Shown here piece by piece: positions 33,691-46,130 of a stretch of DNA of 64,000 bases. Made by a program: the position numbers and the translations under genes. Origin of the DNA: Pogona vitticeps. Taxonomy: Eukaryota; Chordata; Lepidosauria; Squamata; Agamidae. The notes below the pieces were generated by a model, which saw nothing but the letters and a program-made list of their open reading frames with translations, made no database searches and was not told the origin of the DNA. How positions within the stretch are numbered: position 1 is the stretch's first letter; each line of letters starts with the position of its first letter. The stretch is taken from positions 224,869,045-224,933,044 of the forward strand of contig NC_135785.1 of NCBI RefSeq assembly GCF_051106095.1, given 5' to 3'.

Positions 33691-33726
33691 GGTGACTAGC
33701 ATGCCCACTTACTGGAAGGTGGGCCG

Positions 33727-34790
33727 TCACTGAAGTACAGATGTCAACACCACTCTCCTGAAGCCTGTCTCTCTTTTAGCTCTCAAGTCCAGTCTGTAAT
33801 GTGTAATGAAGGTGGAGACGTTGGACCAAGTGGCAGTCCTGCAGATATCAGGGACATCAATGCCATGTAGTAGGGCTGTAGAGGTAGCCATGGCTCTAGT
33901 AGAATGAGCCCTAAGGCCCTCAGGTGGAGTCCTGTGTTGTAACTGGCATGCCAAGGAAATAGTCGAGACAAGCCATCTGGAGAGGGTTGAGGATGAAGCT
34001 GGAGAGCCTTTCTTATGGCCATAGAAGCATAAAAACAGTCTAGGAGAGGCACAGAAGTCTCTGGTATGAGAAACATAAAAGGTTAACGCCCTTCTGACAT
34101 CAAGGGTGTGGAGCATGTGCTCAGTGTCAGTCTTCAGATCCAGGAAAAGAGTCGGTAGTAGTACTGGATGATTCACATGAAAGTCAGTGACCACTTTAGG
34201 TAAAAAGGACAAATCTAGGTGTAATATCACTTTTTCTCGAAAGAATTGTAAATATGGTTGGTCTGATCATAAAGCTGCAAGTTCACTTGCTCTCCTTGCA
34301 GATGTAATGGCCACAAGGAATAAAGTCTTAAGAGATAGCAACCGTAGATCACATGTCGCCATTGGTTCAAAGGGAAGTTGGGTCAATGCATGTAATACCA
34401 CATGAAGAGACCACTGAGGTGTTGGTGACTTAATGGGTGGTCTGAGGTTAGTGAGTCCTTTGAGAAACGCCTTGAGTGTAGGATGTGAGAAAAGGCGTGC
34501 TGAATTCGAGTCTCTGGATTGAAAAGACATAACTGCAGCAGTATAAACTTTAAGAGTTGAAAGGGAAAGGCCAAGATCAAATAGATAGCATAGGTATTGG
34601 AGCAAAGTGGAGAGTGAAACAGGAGAAGTTTCAGAGTGTCTACTTTCAGCAAAGTTAACAAAATTCTTCCACTTGTAGGAATATAGACGAGTGGTAGAGG
34701 GCTTCCTAGCACTATCTAGGACCTCCTTGATCGCGGGGAGATCCTCCACACTGTACATCTGGGTGGAGAACAGTGTCTGCATCCTGCGTG
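33727..34790 (-). mobile_element. DIRS copy B, tyrosine recombinase part
   Basis: Contains DSARKPSTTRLYSYKW, TSARRASELAAL, HSTRAMATSTAL and FITHYRLDL, collinear with copy A. Fossil. Confidence 0.82.
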
Positions 34791-35080
34791 AGAAGATGCA
34801 GTAGAGGTGGTAGCTTGACCATGTCTGATGTCATTGCCTGAAGCATGGGGAACCAGGTTTGCCGAGGCCAGTGTGGCGCTACTAGTATTGCCTCTGATTT
34901 TGTGTGACGTAGTCTGATCAAAGTTCTTTGTACAGTGGGGTCTCGACTTACGAATGACCCTACTTGCAAACAATTCAACTTACAAACCCGCCCTATAGGG
35001 GAAATAAGGACTCAACATAAGGAGGAAGGGGAAAAAAGGAGAAGAAGAAAAAGAAGAAGAAAGGAGGGAAAGGAAATAAT

Positions 35081-36122
35081 ATGGCGTCAAGAAAGAAGGA
35101 AGACTCGCCAGGATACGCCACTTCAGGGGCAGCCAAATTCATGATGCCAGATTCTTTTAAAGCCGCGATGCAAGATTTGCAATCTAACATCATTAAACAA
35201 GTTTCGGAGCAGATCCAGGAGGTTAGAGTAGCCGTTGAAAGCGTAGATCAAAAGATTAAAAATGTGGATGAAAAACTAGTTTATTTCAACCAGGGTGTAG
35301 GGAAGGTCGAGCACAGATTAGACAAGGCAGAACAGGATATAGAGGACATCAAAACAGAAAAAGATGAGATGCAGTCACGCCTTCTTACATTAGAGATGGA
35401 GAAAGCCTCTGATTTTCTGAGGATTCAGAATCTGGAAGAGACCCAGGAGAGACCCCACAGGAATTAATAACATTAATTTCTCGAGAACTGGCTGAACAGA
35501 TCGGAATGACTAAAGAGGAGATACAAAATTCTATTGAAAATGCTTATCGACAGTCCAATGCGTATACGAGGAAAAACAAACTGCCAAAGGAAATCCATAT
35601 AAAATTTATGAGAATAGTACAAGAAAAGATCCTTAAAGCCAACAGAGAGAAGGACTTGACAATAAAAGGAATAAAAATAAACGTTTTGAAACAGGTGCCT
35701 TGGAGTATGCGAAAAAAAGACAAGAATACCATTTCATCACCAAAATATTAATTGACAGGAAAATTCCCTTCTCATGGCAAGTACCAGAAAGAATATACCT
35801 GACGTGGGAGACTAGAAGACATAGCCTGAATAGTAAAAGAAAAGCCAGAAGATTCTTAACAGAAATGAAACAAAAACTGAAGCTGACTGAAGAGGAATTA
35901 CAGTGGATGACTGAAGACTCAGAAGAAGAACAAGGAGAAGAAGAAGAAAAGGCAGGAAAAGAAGAGAGGTCAAAGACGTCCCTGGTAGCAAGGAGAACCA
36001 GAAGCAAGGAACAGAGAGATAAAACGGGTAGTAAGGAACGCACAGATGGCGGAACAAATCAAGTTTTTCTCAGTGAATGTCAAAGGGCTAAACTCGGCTC
36101 AGAAGAGAAAGAAAATATTTAA
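35081..36122 (+). pseudogene. L1 ORF1 pseudogene (coiled-coil RNA-binding protein)
   Basis: The start codon ATGGCGTCAAGAAAGAAGG opens a frame with a heptad-like coiled coil (VAVESVDQKIKNVDEKLVYF, VGKVEHRLDKAEQDIEDIK), as in L1 ORF1p trimers. The RNA-recognition and C-terminal parts follow in two other frames: 35506-35751 (VQEKILKANREKDL) and 35700-36122 (FSWQVPERIYLTWETRRHS). At least two frameshifts are therefore present. Total length of about 330-345 codons is normal for L1 ORF1p. The last frame runs 77 nt past the ORF2 start. Confidence 0.8.
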
Positions 36123-39100
36123 CAAACTGGTTAAAATGAAGGCGGATATCATTTTTATTCAAGAAACTCACATAAAAGAAAAAGATAAAAATTTGTTAGT
36201 TATGCCTAGATTAGGGGAAACTTTCATAGCTTCAAATCAACAGAAGAAAAAAGGAGTAGCAATATACATTAAAAAACATTTAAATCCAAAACTGGTCTTA
36301 ACCTCATAAGATGGGAGATTATTGATGGTGGAAATCTCCTACGAGGGAGAAGAGATACTACTGGTGAACATATATGCACCAAACAAATCTCAGCATAACT
36401 TTTTTCTTCAATTGAAGAATCAATTAACTCTGAAGGCGGAACAGAAAATATGCATCATGGGTGACTGTAATACAGTAGTGAACAAAGAAAAGGATACATC
36501 TACGAGCAATGGAAATGGGAGGAAAAGAACAAGGAACATCATACCCAAAGTATTTTTGGAAATGGCAGAAGAATTAACTTTAATCGACATTTGGAGAACC
36601 AGAAATCCAAAAAGGAAGGACTATACATTTTATTCTAATCGACACAATTCCTGGTCAAGAATAGACAATTGTTGGATCTCAGCGGAACTCACTCATCAAG
36701 TGAATGAAACTGATATCCTACCAAACACATATGCAGATCACAATCCAATATGGATGAGCTTAGGACAAACGCCAAGAAGAGGCTCATGGAAGTTGAATAG
36801 CCATTTACTAAGAGAAGAAAAATTTCTGAATAAAATGAGAAAGGAATTAAAATTCTTCTTCAGAATTAATAAACCCCAGGATACTGAGATGACAGTGATA
36901 TGGGATGCTGCGAAAGCTTTTTTTCGTGGATGGGCAGTAGAACATAATACACAAAGAAAAAAGGAGAGAAAAAAACAATATCACACTTTGGCCATGTCCT
37001 TAAAAAAGGAGGAAACGGAACTTAAAAAGTCTCCAACTAACAAGAGTTTATTGAATAAGATAAATATTTTACAGCACAAAATTAACTTGTTAGAAAAAGA
37101 AGAGATGGAGAAAAAAATAAAATTTGCGAGACAGAACTTTTTTGAGAAGGCAAATAAGCCGGGAAGATGGTTAGCATACAGAATAAAAAAAGAGAGAGAG
37201 AGAGAGAAAACGAGAATTACGGAAACATTGGATAAGCAAGGAAAGGAAATCTATACGCAAAAGGAGATTGAAAAAGAAGTAGTAAAATTCTATACTGGCC
37301 TCTATAAGAAAAGAGAAGTAGAGCAAGAGAAGCAATTGGAATACTTGAATAAATCTCCAAAATGGAAGTTTGACCTCCAACAACTTGAGAAGTTAAACAA
37401 ATCAATCACAATGGAGGAGATTCAAGAGGCTTGGAAAAAACAGGAAAATGGCAACTCTCCAGGACCAGATGGATTACCAGCTGAATATTACAAGGCGTTT
37501 GAAGAAATCTTAAGTCCTCAATTTAAGAAGTTAACCAAAGTCATTGAGTCCAAGGGGGTAATACCAAATACATGGAAAGAGGCACACATTTCATTAATAC
37601 ATAAAGAGGGGACCAAAAAGAACAAAATCAAGAATTACACACCAATCTCTCTACTAAATGTTGATTATAAGATCTTCACAACCATCTGGGCTTCAAGATT
37701 AAAGGAAATATTAGGAGAAATAATTCATAAAGACCATAAAGTTTTCCTCCGTAAAAGGAAATTGTCATCAAACATAAGGACGATAATAGACATTTTAGAA
37801 TACTATGAACTCCATCCAGGAAAGCAGATGATGTTAATCTTTTTAGATGCAGAGAAAGCCTTTGACAATGTCAACTGGGAGTTTATGATGCTACAACTAA
37901 AAGAAATGGGAGTGGAAGGAAAATTTCTACAAATAATCAAAGCAATATACTCTAAGCAAGAAGCCAAGATTAAGGTCAATGGGAACTTAACGGACAGTAT
38001 ATCCATCGAACAAGGCACAAGACAGGGTTGTCCGTTATCCCCTCTTATTTATATTAACGCTGGAAATCCTAAATAGACAGATAAGAGCTAATGAAAGAGT
38101 TAAAGGTCTAAAAATTAGAGGGGAAGAATTTAAGGTACAAGCCTATGCAGGCGATCTGGTAATAATACTTGAGAATCCTCAGGGAGACCTAGAGGAAGTA
38201 TTGAGAATCATAGAAGAGTACGGACAAGTAGCAGGTCTCCAAATCAACCATCAAAAAACAAAAGTTATGATTAAAAACATAGAGAAAGAAGAAGCTGGAA
38301 AACTGCTGAGAGAAATTAATTTTGAAGTAGTACAAAAATTTAAATATTTAGGAATCATCATCACCAAAAAACACAGTAACCTAATGAAAGAGAATTACCT
38401 CAGAATACAGAAGGAAATTCAGAAGAACCTGGAAGATTGGAGTAAGCTTCAACTATCATTGATGGGAAGAATAGCAACGATAAAGATGGTGATTTTGCCT
38501 AAACCACTATTTCTTTTCCAAAATCTACCAATATTATTGAACTTTAAATATTTTAAAGAACTGGATCACCTGACAACTAAATTTACATGGAAGACTAAGA
38601 AACCAAGAATAAAACTTAAGCTATTACAGGACTTGAAAGAAAGGGGAGGTGTAGGACTTCCAAACTGGCTATTATATTATAAGTCATGTGCAATGACATG
38701 GATAAAAGAATGGATAACCCTGGTAAACCAAAGATTATTGAAATTAGAGGGGCATGACTTAAGCATGGGTTGGCATGCATATGTGTGGTATGGGAAGGAT
38801 AAGGAACAATCACGCTTTATGGAACATATTGTAAGGAAAGCATTGGGTCTAGTGTGGTATAAATTCCGAGTACAATCATATAAGAAAACCCCATTATGGG
38901 TAGCCCCCATAGAAGCCTTTACGATGAAAGTGATGAATCAGAAAGGGATGATGCTAGCTTACAAAGAACTACTTAATAGAGAACAAAATATAAAAAGTAA
39001 GCAAGAATGAGAGGAACTAGGGGTAGCAACAGACTGGTGGTCATTGAATAAATTAGAATCAAGATATAGAAAAGATAGAAATGTGGGTTTTTTGAAGGTC

Positions 39101-39786
39101 AAGTACAGGTAGATAAACTCTGGATCTATTTCGACGGGAAAATAATAAAGAAAATGTATACATATTCATTGGAATATGAATTGGAGGATGAGAGGGTAAA
39201 GGAGACAATGATAAAATGGGCAAGGGATTTCGGCTATAATATTGACATTGATCACTGGACGATGATGTGGAAAGACTGTTATAAAATGGTCAAGCCAGTA
39301 AATTTAAGAGAAAATATCCTCAAAATGTTTTATAGATGGCATTATACTCCTATAAAACTGGCAAAAATGTCAGAAGGTAGCAGTAATATCTGTTGAAAAA
39401 GTAAAAAAAAAAAAGTGGGAACTTATTATCATATGTGGTGGTCATGTGAAAAAGCCAGGGTTTATTGGTTACAGTTGTGGGAAATGATAAAAGGAATTAT
39501 TCAAAAGAAATTAAATTGTAAACCTGAAATAGCATTATTAAACATTATGCCAGAAATTACTGACAAGAAAATTAAATATTGTTTGATGTATATATTGATA
39601 GCAGCTAGGTCACTCTGGGCCCAAAAATGGAAAAGTGAAGACGTACCTACAATGGAGGAGCTCCTGAAGAAGCTGTTGGACATTATAGAACTGGATTCAC
39701 TATCAGAAGCGCTACAAGATCAACCCAGAAATTGTGCAAAACAAAGTTGGAACTTAATACATGCTTGGGCCCAGGGTCAGACTTGA
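36046..39786 (+). pseudogene. L1 ORF2 pseudogene (endonuclease and reverse transcriptase)
   Basis: The N-terminus MAEQIKFFSVNVKGLNSAQK with IIFIQETH and IYAPN is an L1 apurinic endonuclease; GDCNTVV and YADHNPIW follow. An in-frame TAA at 36307-36309 interrupts it. The RT domain has NSPGPDGLPAEYYK, ISLIHKEGTKK, FLDAEKAFDNV and QGTRQGCPLSPLIY. A frameshift near 38060 moves the rest to 38201-39010. The YADD box reads YAGD, a loss of one catalytic Asp. Another frameshift and a stop lie near 39010-39400; the C-terminus ends WAQGQT. Dead copy. Confidence 0.9.
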
Positions 39787-40618
39787 AGATAGGGCAAAAT
39801 GATTGATGGGCTTTGTCTTTTTTAGTTTTTCTTTTTTCTTTTTTTTCAATGCTCTCTGGAGTTTGGGAAAGCTGGACTGTAATGAGGTCTGAACCCCTGT
39901 CCTCAAAGGGGGGAGGGTTTAGGGTGTCTGTATTGCATTTTAGATATGTGTTTGTAGTTGAAATAAAATTATTTTAAAAAAAACTTCCCTCGAGTTACGT
40001 ACAGGAAAAAAAGTGCCCCCCTCCCCTTAGAGGCTTCTGGAGGGGAAAAAAGGATCAGAAACTTAAAAATAAATAAAAGAAAGTCACTTACCAGGCCTTG
40101 GTAGCCCCAAATAGCAGGAAAAAGAGCGGAAACAGCTAAAAGCCGACACCCAGAAGGGAGCCTGGCAGCCATTTTGTGATTTCCCCCTCCCGCTCCTGCA
40201 CCCTCCTCTCCCCGCCTATCAGCTGATGGGCTGGCTCTGAAGAGGCTTGGGGAGGCTTGCTCAGCACCTAAAAAGCCCACCTGTGTGTCTTTGTGCTGAA
40301 AAAATCAGCACAACATGCTTTAAAACATGATTTAAAATTGGCTTCGTTGAAAAAAAAGATTTCTAAAGTGCTTTGCAAACTGTTCCCTACCTTCCTCCTC
40401 TTTTCCTGAACCTAAGGGAAAAAAAGAAAAAATATCCCCCTCTACTGGCAGAAGGTGGAATAGCAGCTTCCCATTAGTTTCTATGAACGGAAAAGAGCAG
40501 ATACAGATTAAATGGTTTTCAATGCATTCCTATGGGAAATGCAGATTCGACCTAAGAACTTTTCGACCTAAGAACCATCTTCCAATACAGATTAAGTTCG
40601 TAAGTTGAGACCCCACTG

Positions 40619-42200
40619 TACAAGAGGAATTGGAGGGAAAAGGTAGAGTAGGCCTTTGCCCCGAGGAATCATGAATGCGTCCCCCATTCCTTCTATGCTC
40701 TGGAGGCATAGAATTTGCATTTTTTGTTGAGATGGCTCGCAAACAGATCCATCTTCGGATTCCCCCAACGGTGACACAGAGAGGCGTAACTCTCATTGTT
40801 CAACTCCCATTTGTGTGATTGAGTTGTCAGCCTGCTGAGTTTGTCTGCTGTTTCATTGTCTGTGGTGGAGATGTGAATTGCTACTGGGAAGATGTGGTGT
40901 TGATAGCACCATTCCTATAGGTGAATCGTTAGAAACAGAAGTGATTTGGAATGTGTCCCTCCTTGTTTGTTGATGTAGTACATGGCTGTGGTGTTGTCGG
41001 TGACCAGCTGCACACCATGACCATGTATTAGAGGTAGAAAGGCTCTGAACACCTTTGTGACTGCTAGAATTTCTAGATGATTGATGTGCAGGTTCCTGTC
41101 CTGCTGGGACCACAAAGCGTGAATTTGATGATGACCACAATGTGCCCCCCAACTGATGGGGCTGGCGTCCGTTGTGACTTGGATTGTGAGTCAGAGAGGT
41201 CTAAAGGGACGTGGAGAAAAGTCCACCACTGTAGTTGTTGTACAAGTTCTGGAGAGACACAAGTTGCTTTCTTTGGCTGTCGTGAATGGGGTTGAAGAGC
41301 GCATCTTTAGCCTTGCGTGGGCCAAGGCAGGTGTTTTGGATGCCACGAGTCCCAGAAGATGTTGTGCGTGCTGAGCAGAGATTGTCCTGTGCAGTCTGAA
41401 CCTGTGTACAGCAGTCCTTATTTTTTGGATGGGTTCTGAGGGAAGGAACACCCTGGCAGCATTGGAGTCCAGTTTGGCTCCTATGTAGTTTATCACTTGG
41501 GAAGGATTGAGAACTGATTTCTTTGTATTGATCGTGAGACCTAGGTCTTTTAGAGTGCGTAGAACGAACTTGGTGTTTTTGATGGCTTGACGTCTGGACG
41601 GAGAAACTATCAACCAGTTGTCTATGTACGGGTAAACTTGTATTCCCTAAAGATGTAGGAATGCTGCCACTGGCACCATGCACTTTGTGAATGTCCTTGG
41701 TGCCGTGGACAACCCGAATGGAAGAGCCAGGTACTGATAAATGGTGTTTTGGAATACAAACCGGAGGTACTTTCTGTGATTTGGGTGGATTGTTATGTGG
41801 AAGTAGGCATCCTTGAGATCCACTACCACGAACTAGTCCTTTTTTCTCAACAGGTGAATGATTGAGTCCAAGGTGACCATGCTGAATCGTTTTGCGTGGA
41901 GGTAAGTGTTGAGATCTCTTAGACCCATGATTGGTCTGATTCTTCCGTCTTTCTTTGGGATGGCAAAGTAACGGGAGTAGAATCCGTTCTTTACATTTCT
42001 TCTGGGCACTCTTTGGATGGCGTGCTTCTGCAATAGAGTACAAATTTCTTCTTCTAGGACAGAGTTGGGAAGTGTGACTTTTACCTGTCCCAGAGGAGGA
42101 TATTCTGTAAGTTCTAGTTGGTATCCGCAGGTATCTGTGGTTATTTTTGTCCAATTTTGTAGGAAGGGATGAAGTCGTGTTGGATGATCTTGTCCGGTCA
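40619..42200 (-). mobile_element. DIRS copy B, RT and RNase H part
   Basis: Contains IPKKDGRIRPIMGLRDLN, VVDLKDAYFHITIHPNHRK, ALPFGLSTAPRTF and, for RNase H, VTDNTTAMYYINKQGG, collinear with copy A. Fossil; broken. Confidence 0.83.
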
Positions 42201-42239
42201 GAGGTAAGGGAGAGTCAAAGACAATGTTTTGATTTCTTT

Positions 42240-43345
42240 GCAGGAGGCTTGTAAGACTGTTGGCATTGTGAAGACTGGGAACGAAATGCGGATGAAGATG
42301 CAGCTTGAGATGATCTGGATTGACCTTGGCCCTTGAAGGGACAGAAGGATTGAGAAGACTGATTATTGTGAAGACTGGGAGTATTGGGAGTAAGGTTTAC
42401 ACCATTGGTATTTGTTAAATCTTGGTGGTTGGTGTACAGAATAGGATTTGGCTGTTTTCTTCATTTTGTGAAGTTCATCCAGGTTACTGTCTGTTTTTTC
42501 ATTAAAGAGGCCATTAGCATCAAAGGGTAGGTTTTCTTAAAGGGCAGGTGTCTTAACATCATCCATGATTGTAGTAGCTCTGAGCCAGGTGTGTCATCTT
42601 AAGGTGACTGCAGACATCAGAACCCTGTCAGCAGCATCAGCTGCATGACGTGATGCTAGTCTCTGATGTTTTTAGACTGTCAGGGCCTCTTCATAAGTAT
42701 TGAGGAACCCCTGACGTATGTCCTCAGGAGTCCACTTGAGGGCTGGAAGAACTCGTAACCATAATTGCTTCTGGTAGGCTCCCATTACCATTAGGTAGTT
42801 TGTCACCCTAAGGAGAAACGAGATTAATATCTGTCTGCCCAGGACTTCTAGTTTTCTCCCTTCTCTGTTGGTAGGTGTAACATGAGCCTTAGCATTTGGC
42901 CTAGAGGAGCCTGTCTCCACTATTAGAGAATTAGGAACAGGATGTTTCAGTAGATAATTGGTGTTTTCTCCATGGACACGGTATAGATTTTCTGTAAGTC
43001 TTGAAACGGGTGTAGATGTAGATGGTTGCCTCCAAGCATCTTTTATCAAGTCCATAAGGGCAGGAATAAACGCTAAGCTGAGCGGTGGGATATGCTCTTG
43101 ATTAATATCGCCAAAAATTAAGTCCTCAGATGGTAGGTTGGTTTGTTCTGTGTGCATCTTGAGTGTCTTGGCCTTTCTAGACACCATTTGCACATAGGAA
43201 AGAAAAATCCTCAGATGGATTTTGATTTGGCTTGTTTGGTGCTCTTAACAAAGGCAGTGGAAGATGCCTTCGACGTCGAGGTGGAGGTTTTCTTTAAACT
43301 TGCAGATTTTTTGGCGAGTTTATCTTTAGTAGCAGTCAAAGGCAA
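42240..43345 (-). mobile_element. DIRS copy B, partial gag-like part
   Basis: The core EDLIFGDINQEHIPPLSLAF and YRVHGENTNYLLKHPVPNSL matches copy A. The N-terminal Cys/His region of copy A has no counterpart here. Confidence 0.8.
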
Positions 43346-43359
43346 CTGAGGGGTGAACG

Positions 43360-43660
43360 CTTCAGACTAATATAGATACCCATTTGGAAACAACTGGCAT
43401 GTTGAAAAACCCATGTTTCTTTCCTCCAAAGCAAACAGAAACAGCTTTCCCACCACATAAATTCCTTGAGGAAATAGGCATATTAAGTTGCAACAAAAGT
43501 CTTGAAGAAACTTACAGACAAATGTGTCTTGCTGCCATAAGGTTTTATGGATCGCTGATGAAGCGGGCTACAGTGCATGAAAGCTGATGCCAGTTAAAGC
43601 TTGTTAAGTCTTTAGTGGGGCATAAGACTTTTGTTGGTTTTGATCTCCTCTTCTGCCTGG
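43360..43660 (+). mobile_element. Dispersed repeat, class unsure
   Basis: Ends with ATGAAGCGGGCTACAGTGCA TGAAAGC...TTAGTGGGGCATAAGACTTT TGTTGG. This phrase is familiar from a dispersed vertebrate repeat, but I cannot name its superfamily with confidence. It directly adjoins the broken end of DIRS copy B. Confidence 0.4.
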
Positions 43661-45716
43661 GCAGCAACAGAGAGCACTATGAAATAAGGGCATAGAAGTA
43701 GTCACCATTATTCTCCTAATGGCAGGGACACCTTATGAACAAGGCCGGGATGAGCTCAACATCTGGGGGCACTCTCCATCACGGTCACAAGCTATATATG
43801 CCTACTGGCATCACTATGCCCGTGACAGAATCAGATCTGAGTAACAAATTTAAAAAAGTATTTTCAAAGAAAAATATGCTGGAATTAATTCAGAGCCCTG
43901 CTACCAAAAAAACAAAAAACAAAAAAAACCAGCTGAGAAATCAATCCACACCTACATATTTTACTGCTGTTCTATAGATTTCAGTAGATTTTCATTCAAT
44001 CTAGAGTGTAATGTACAACACCCTGCAGACATTTAGACAAAATGAAGACAGAAGTGATTCTTATTGCCCACCCTGACATTTAACACAAGTAACACAGCTT
44101 TTTTTTCTGCAGTCATGAAATCCCAATAGTGTGGAGATCCCCACACGTAGAAACTACTCTACTCTTCAAATTTAGTTCACACATGTGAAAGCTAACTGAT
44201 GGAAGCTGAGTAGTTGGATACCTCTGTTCATGGGTTCACTTTAACTCTTATATTTTAATAGATCTATAGATTTAACAGATTATCCTGAATCTGTGCTTGA
44301 TTTGAAAAAAAAAAAGGGGTATTCATAGATCTTACTTTATTATCTGAGGCCAAAGCAGCCTCAATGATAAGGAGTGGATTTTATAAACTTTGGCTGATCT
44401 ACTAAAGACACCCCTAATGGCACAGAAATAGCTTAGTTGCAGATATTCATGCCCTGATAACTTCCTGCCTGAATGAATTTTTTTTGATGGTCCATCCAGT
44501 TAATGAAAAATAGCACAGCAAGGTTTCTTACTGGCAATGGCTGTTTTAAGCATATCACCATAGTGTTGGATCAACTGCACTGGTTACCAATTTGTCCTAT
44601 TCCTGAGGTTGGGGTAGTTTCAGGTCCAGCAAGCAGAGGCTTATCTGCATGCAAGATAAACTAAGTGCAAGATATTTGGAGTCAAAGTCCAAGAATCATG
44701 CAAGCAAACAAAGAAGCACAGTAAAGCAATCCAAGAGGTCACATACATCAAGGAGTAAGCAGCAAGACCAGATGTAAGGGAAGGAAGATCACGAACCAGT
44801 AGAGATACTGTTTCTTTTGGCTCACAATACCAACTAAAGCCTTTTAAATAGCATGACTGCCTGAGCTGCTCCCTGATTTCATTTGACTAGCTAGTAGATC
44901 TCTACCAAGGAGACTTTCCCTGAAGCCAAACAATGTACCCTCTAATTTTCAGCCCCGCTGGGTGGGGATCTGCCTCTCTCTTGCAGGACTTCACCCCTGC
45001 ACATGTGCCTCTGCCCCTCTCATCATAACCGGAAACAAATGTGGTTGCTATGCGAAGGAGGAAGAGACCTGAGCAGAGGTAGGTGGAGTCGCATGCATGT
45101 ACAGTCAGCTTAAAGTGAACCTTGCAGCCAAACATTTCTTCTTGTAGCCGCTCTCGAGGCTTGTACCTTTAATCTGTAGTCCTCACATGGGAATTCAATC
45201 TCCTCTGACTCTGCCCCAGAGTCCCAAAGAACCCCTTCATGTGGGGATTCAAACTTCTGGTACTGAAGGGTCTACAGTAACCTGGAGATTTGGCCTCCCA
45301 GGTCTCTGGAGTTCAGAATATCCTTGATGTGGCAACTTTTCTCCCACATTGGGTTTGGAAAACTCTGACCTATCTTTACTGCATGAATCATCTGTTGATG
45401 ACATGATACAGTCAATTTCTATGTCCGAGTCAAAGTGTCAGTACTGAATCTGTGAAGATTCTCAGTCTTCCAAGTGAGGCTATCTGGAAGTTCAGTTGCC
45501 ATGACTCGACTTCCAGATGTTAGTACTAAACTTTAGAGTTTTAAATAACTTAGGACTAGTTTACCCAAATGACTACCTGTTCTTGTATATTCTGCCCCCA
45601 AACTAGTATAACCCTTGGAGCATCCTCTCTGGGTGCCACTGCTTATGATGAAACAATGGACAGCTAGGCTACTACAGAAATAGCCTTCTCAGAAATGACC
45701 CAGCCTTGGTATAGCG
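43660..45716. other. Intronic DNA, no firm feature
   Basis: About 2 kb of intron. A tiny phrase near 44565-44600 (AACTGCACTGGTTACCA) resembles the LHWLP motif of L2-type LINEs, and 44930-45130 is locally GC-rich. Neither is enough for a call. Confidence 0.35.
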
Positions 45717-45854
45717 CAGTGGTCCCCAACCTTTTTAATACTAGGGACCGGTTTTCTTGAAGACCATTCTTCCAAGGACCGGTAGGGTGGCTGGGGGGGG
45801 CGGTGGGCTGCCGCCACCAGCGTCTGTGAATGGGGGCGTCCGCGCGTGGGGGTA

Positions 45855-46130
45855 CTTGTTATGCAGTACTGTAGTATGTTATGCATTAAGCACCATTTCC
45901 CATTGAAATGCATGGGAACAGGATTAATCCGTTCCAGCATTTCAAAAAAATACACAAAATAAATAAAATAAAAATAAACAGAGCAAGTCCCATGCTGGGA
46001 CTGAGAAAAAGAAATCACAAATCCAAAAACAAAACAAAAAAGCACAGAAAAATAACCCCCAGTCCAAACCCCACCCAGAAGAGTTTTTAAAAAGGAAAAA
46101 GCAGCATTTTACCAGTCCAAAGCCTCCTCA
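45855..46130. mobile_element. Tigger-like fragment inside the hAT-like element
   Basis: Shares with 19400-19960 the phrases CATTTCCCATTGAAATGCAT, ATTAATCCGTTCCAGC and GAGTTTTTAAAAAGGAAAAA GCAGCA. Terminal motifs are not preserved. Confidence 0.5.

Larger units (their letters stand above)
35018..39986 (+). mobile_element. L1-clade LINE, near full length, inactive
   Basis: A purine-rich leader of only about 65 bp, ORF1 (35081 to about 36122), ORF2 (36046-39786), a short 3' UTR with a pyrimidine tract, then AATAAAATTATTTTAAAAAAAA at the end. It interrupts the Tigger-like element at GACTCAACATA / CTTCCCTCG. A clear target duplication is not visible, and a few bases of the target seem lost. Several frameshifts and a stop make it inactive. 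Confidence 0.88.
34933..40618. mobile_element. Tigger/pogo-like element copy 2, carrying an inserted L1
   Basis: The left end CAGTGGGGTCTCGACTTACG and the inverted right end (TTGAGACCCCACTG) are flanked by TA (34931-34932, 40619-40620). The left 90 bp and right 650 bp align with copy 1 (4336-5094) in reverse orientation; between them sits a 5-kb L1. The original element was about 730 bp. Confidence 0.87.
33368..43350 (-). mobile_element. DIRS1-like retroelement copy B, broken and invaded by a Tigger-like element
   Basis: Left end and internal complementary region (about 33600-33690), tyrosine recombinase (33727-34790), RT/RNase H (about 40619-42200) and a partial gag-like part (about 42240-43345) follow the order of copy A on the minus strand. 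The middle is split by a Tigger-like element carrying an L1 (34933-40618). The far end, including the right terminal repeat, is absent. It is broken, with many breaks, and clearly older than copy A. It lies in the exon 5 to alpha intron, sense to NECTIN3. Confidence 0.87.
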
